Positions 62,280-64,000 of a DNA stretch of 64,000 nucleotides are shown piece after piece (within the stretch, counting starts at the first letter, position 1; each line of letters starts with the position of its first letter). Under the pieces are notes generated by a model that saw nothing but the letters and a program-made list of their open reading frames with translations, was not told where the DNA came from and ran no database searches. Source of the stretch: Lacinutrix sp. Hel_I_90 (GTDB lineage Bacteria > Bacteroidota > Bacteroidia > Flavobacteriales > Flavobacteriaceae); contig NZ_JYNQ01000001.1 in NCBI RefSeq assembly GCF_000934685.1, positions 3,385,501-3,449,500 on the forward strand, read 5' to 3'. A program made the translations under genes and the position numbers.

Positions 62280-64000
62280 TTATTTTTTATAAGCCAAAAG
62301 CCTTAACGCATTAAAAACCACAAGTAACGTTGAGCCTTCGTGGATGACCACTGCAATACCGATATTGGCCCAACCCATAATGGTCGATGGTATGAGCAAT
62401 GCCACAATACCGAGGCTTACCCAAAGGTTTTGCTTAATAATGGTTTTTGCCTTCCTGCTCAAACCTATGGCAAAGGGCAGGGTTTCCAGTTTATCGGCCA
62501 TTAGGGCAATGTCAGCTGTTTCCAATGCTACATCACTGCCCGCAGCACCCATTGCGATTCCTACGGTGCTGTTTGCCATTGCAGGGGCATCGTTCACACC
62601 GTCGCCTACCATTGCGACTTTGGATTCCTGTTCTTTTAATTTTTTAATGGCATCAACCTTTTCCTCTGGCAACAGGCTTCCCCAGGCATCGGTCAACCCA
62701 ATTTCTTTAGCAACGGCATCGGCAACCTTTTGATTATCCCCGGTTAGCATTATCATCCGTTTGATGCCGATTTCCTTTAATTTTTTCAGTGTTTCCTTGG
62801 CCGCTTCCCGTGGGGTATCCATCAGGGCGATGATACCGATATATTCTTTGTTCCTTCTTATGAGCATTGTGGTATTTCCACCACCTTCAAGTTCTTTTAC
62901 TTTATTCGATATTTCTTCGGGTGGTTTTGCTTCATCGAGGTCTTCGTACAAGTCAAGGTTTCCAATATAGATTTTATCCTTGCCCAAAGAAGCTTTGATA
63001 CCTTTTCCAAGAACAGCTTCCAAATCGGTCGCATCGGGTATTGAAGTGCCTTCCAGACGTTCTTTTCCATCCCTTACAACGGCTTTTGCCAAAGGGTGGT
63101 CGCTCAAATTTTCAACAGCTACGGCTATTTTTATAAGTTCATTTTCTTCTATATCCCCAAGTGGAACAACTTGGGTAAGTTTAGGCTTTCCTTCGGTAAG
63201 CGTGCCTGTTTTGTCAAAAGCAAGGGCGGTCAATTCGCCCAAGTCTTCCAGAGGTCGCCCACCTTTAATAAGTACACCGCCCCGTGCTGCCCGTGCCACA
63301 CCGCTCAATACGGCGCTTGGTGTTGAAATGGCCAATGCACAGGGACTTGCTGCGACCAATACCGCCATCGCCCTATAAAAGCTGGCACTAAATGGCTCGT
63401 CGATGACCAAAAAGGCAAAGAGTAGGATACCCACCAATATCAGTACGGATGGTACAAAGTATTTTTCAAACTTGTCGGTCAACAGTTGGGTTGGGGATTT
63501 CTGGGTCTGTGCCTCGTTGACCAATTTGACCAGTCGGGACAGCGTAGAGTCTTTGGCTTCTTTGATTACCTTTATTTCCAGCGTGTTATTACCGTTGATA
63601 GTTCCGGCGAACACGCGGTTTTCATCATTTATATCATCATCTGCGGAATAGTCCCTGCTCGTATCTTCCACGGGAATTTTGTCCACGGGTACACTTTCCC
63701 CGGTAATAGGTGCCTGGTTGACGCTGCTTTTTCCATTGACCACGACGCCATCTGCGGATATTTTACTATTGGGCTTGACCACTATAATATCGCCAATACT
63801 CAATTCCTCAATTCCAACTTCTTCGGTCTTGCCATCTTTTTTGAGCAATGCCGTTTTTGGTGCTAAATCTGCCAGTGCCGCAATGGACTTTCGGGCCTTT
63901 TCCATTGCATAATGTTCAAGGGCGTGACCCAAACTAAACAGGAACAGCAACAAGGCACCTTCTGCCCATTCTCCCAAAATGGCTGCCCCAATGGCTGCAA
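62280..64000 (-). CDS. heavy-metal P-type ATPase, P1B-4 (Co/Zn/Cd) type, 5' end outside window
   Basis: The frame is open to the right edge (visible part about 573 codons, upstream AAIGAAILGEWAEG). TM6 has SPC (VAASPCALAIST) rather than CPC, and TM8 has HEGSTLLVVFNALRLL: both are signatures of the P1B-4 group (CoaT/CzcP-like). DKTGTLTEGKP, LSDHPLAKA, and GDGVNDAPAMANSTVGIAMG complete the core. Unusually GC-rich for this window: lines 63241-63300 and 63301-63360 have 58% and 55% GC by hand count. Confidence 0.92.
   Translation of the reverse strand, partial: AAIGAAILGEWAEGALLLFLFSLGHALEHYAMEKARKSIAALADLAPKTALLKKDGKTEEVGIEELSIGDIIVVKPNSKISADGVVVNGKSSVNQAPITGESVPVDKIPVEDTSRDYSADDDINDENRVFAGTINGNNTLEIKVIKEAKDSTLSRLVKLVNEAQTQKSPTQLLTDKFEKYFVPSVLILVGILLFAFLVIDEPFSASFYRAMAVLVAASPCALAISTPSAVLSGVARAARGGVLIKGGRPLEDLGELTALAFDKTGTLTEGKPKLTQVVPLGDIEENELIKIAVAVENLSDHPLAKAVVRDGKERLEGTSIPDATDLEAVLGKGIKASLGKDKIYIGNLDLYEDLDEAKPPEEISNKVKELEGGGNTTMLIRRNKEYIGIIALMDTPREAAKETLKKLKEIGIKRMIMLTGDNQKVADAVAKEIGLTDAWGSLLPEEKVDAIKKLKEQESKVAMVGDGVNDAPAMANSTVGIAMGAAGSDVALETADIALMADKLETLPFAIGLSRKAKTIIKQNLWVSLGIVALLIPSTIMGWANIGIAVVIHEGSTLLVVFNALRLLAYKK

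Larger units (their letters stand above)
36461..64000. mobile_element. integrative conjugative element, CTn/Bacteroides type, left part (right end outside window)
   Basis: The element is inferred from a tRNA-Pro 3' end, an adjacent tyrosine recombinase, a traE-N transfer operon with the Bacteroides CTn gene order, RteC, an excisionase-like HTH gene, replication genes, a defence locus and heavy-metal cargo. All cargo after the tRNA differs from the core chromosome in gene content. The left attachment core is probably within the T arm and acceptor stem (36461-36482). No second copy of that sequence occurs in the window, and no relaxase, VirD4-like coupling protein or TraO/P/Q-like gene is seen, so the element extends past 64,000. 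Confidence 0.88.

Noticed and set aside
63486-63866. Plus-strand frames antisense to the P1B-4 ATPase
   Set aside because: GC-rich coding strand gives long antisense frames; no motif or start context.
1-64000. CRISPR array, insertion sequence or rRNA operon
   Set aside because: No regularly spaced repeats, transposase motifs or rRNA sequence were found.

Overview
The window is from a low-GC Bacteroidota chromosome, almost certainly a marine-type member of the Flavobacteriaceae. The pointers are a GldI gliding lipoprotein, a type IX secretion (Por) sorting domain, DUF3810/DUF6122/DUF5683/DUF721 proteins, a B12-dependent methylmalonyl-CoA mutase in two subunits, promoters of the TTG-N17-23-TAnnTTTG type, and a Bacteroides-type conjugative transposon. 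Genus and species cannot be fixed from what is visible. REGION 1 (1-36,300) is ordinary core chromosome: a truncated amidohydrolase-like gene, a DUF3810 protein, aminoacyl-histidine dipeptidase, a PPIase / GldI / DHH-phosphoesterase cluster divergent from ndk, a secreted M4 metallopeptidase, two cold-shock proteins, DUF721 / lipocalin-like / recF, a TPR-ribH-mutL-rhomboid-rhomboid-EEP run, a DUF6122-WbqC-lepB-dapB-DUF5683-parB-parA run, a CotH-like protein, a PPP-type phosphatase, an SDR epimerase, a DUF2141 protein, the methylmalonyl-CoA mutase cluster with an ftsB-like gene and udk, and a cytochrome c / sugar dehydrogenase pair. REGION 2 starts at tRNA-Pro(UGG) (36,408-36,482). Its 3' end is the apparent attachment site of an integrative conjugative element (ICE) that fills the rest of the window and runs off the right edge. 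The ICE opens with a repeat-rich left end, a tyrosine recombinase, an ORF6N protein and a CDF metal transporter. A leftward transfer operon (traE-F-G-I-J-K-M-N) follows, with a divergent cell-wall amidase. A cargo slot (47,264-52,920) holds the most interesting locus: three co-directional genes encoding an OLD-type ATPase-TOPRIM nuclease (GajA-like), a UvrD-like helicase (GajB-like) and a large unrecognised protein with a PD-(D/E)XK-type nuclease signature. This is a Gabija-like anti-phage system with an apparent third component. Beyond it lie a replication/maintenance module (DnaC-like loader, DnaD-like replisome organiser, excisionase-like HTH protein), the RteC regulator, and a heavy-metal island. 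That island holds a CPC-type P1B-2 ATPase, two newly spotted paralogous 55-57 aa membrane proteins, a YceI-like secreted protein, a gene broken by an in-frame TGA, a SpoIIAA-like protein with a 58-aa partner, an APC permease, a Fur-family regulator and an SPC-type P1B-4 ATPase cut by the window edge. How it fits together: the ICE carries its own integration, excision control, replication and most of the T4SS channel, and brings its host metal-efflux functions and a defence locus. Relaxase, coupling protein, the remaining tra genes and the right attachment site are not in the window and presumably lie beyond 64,000.
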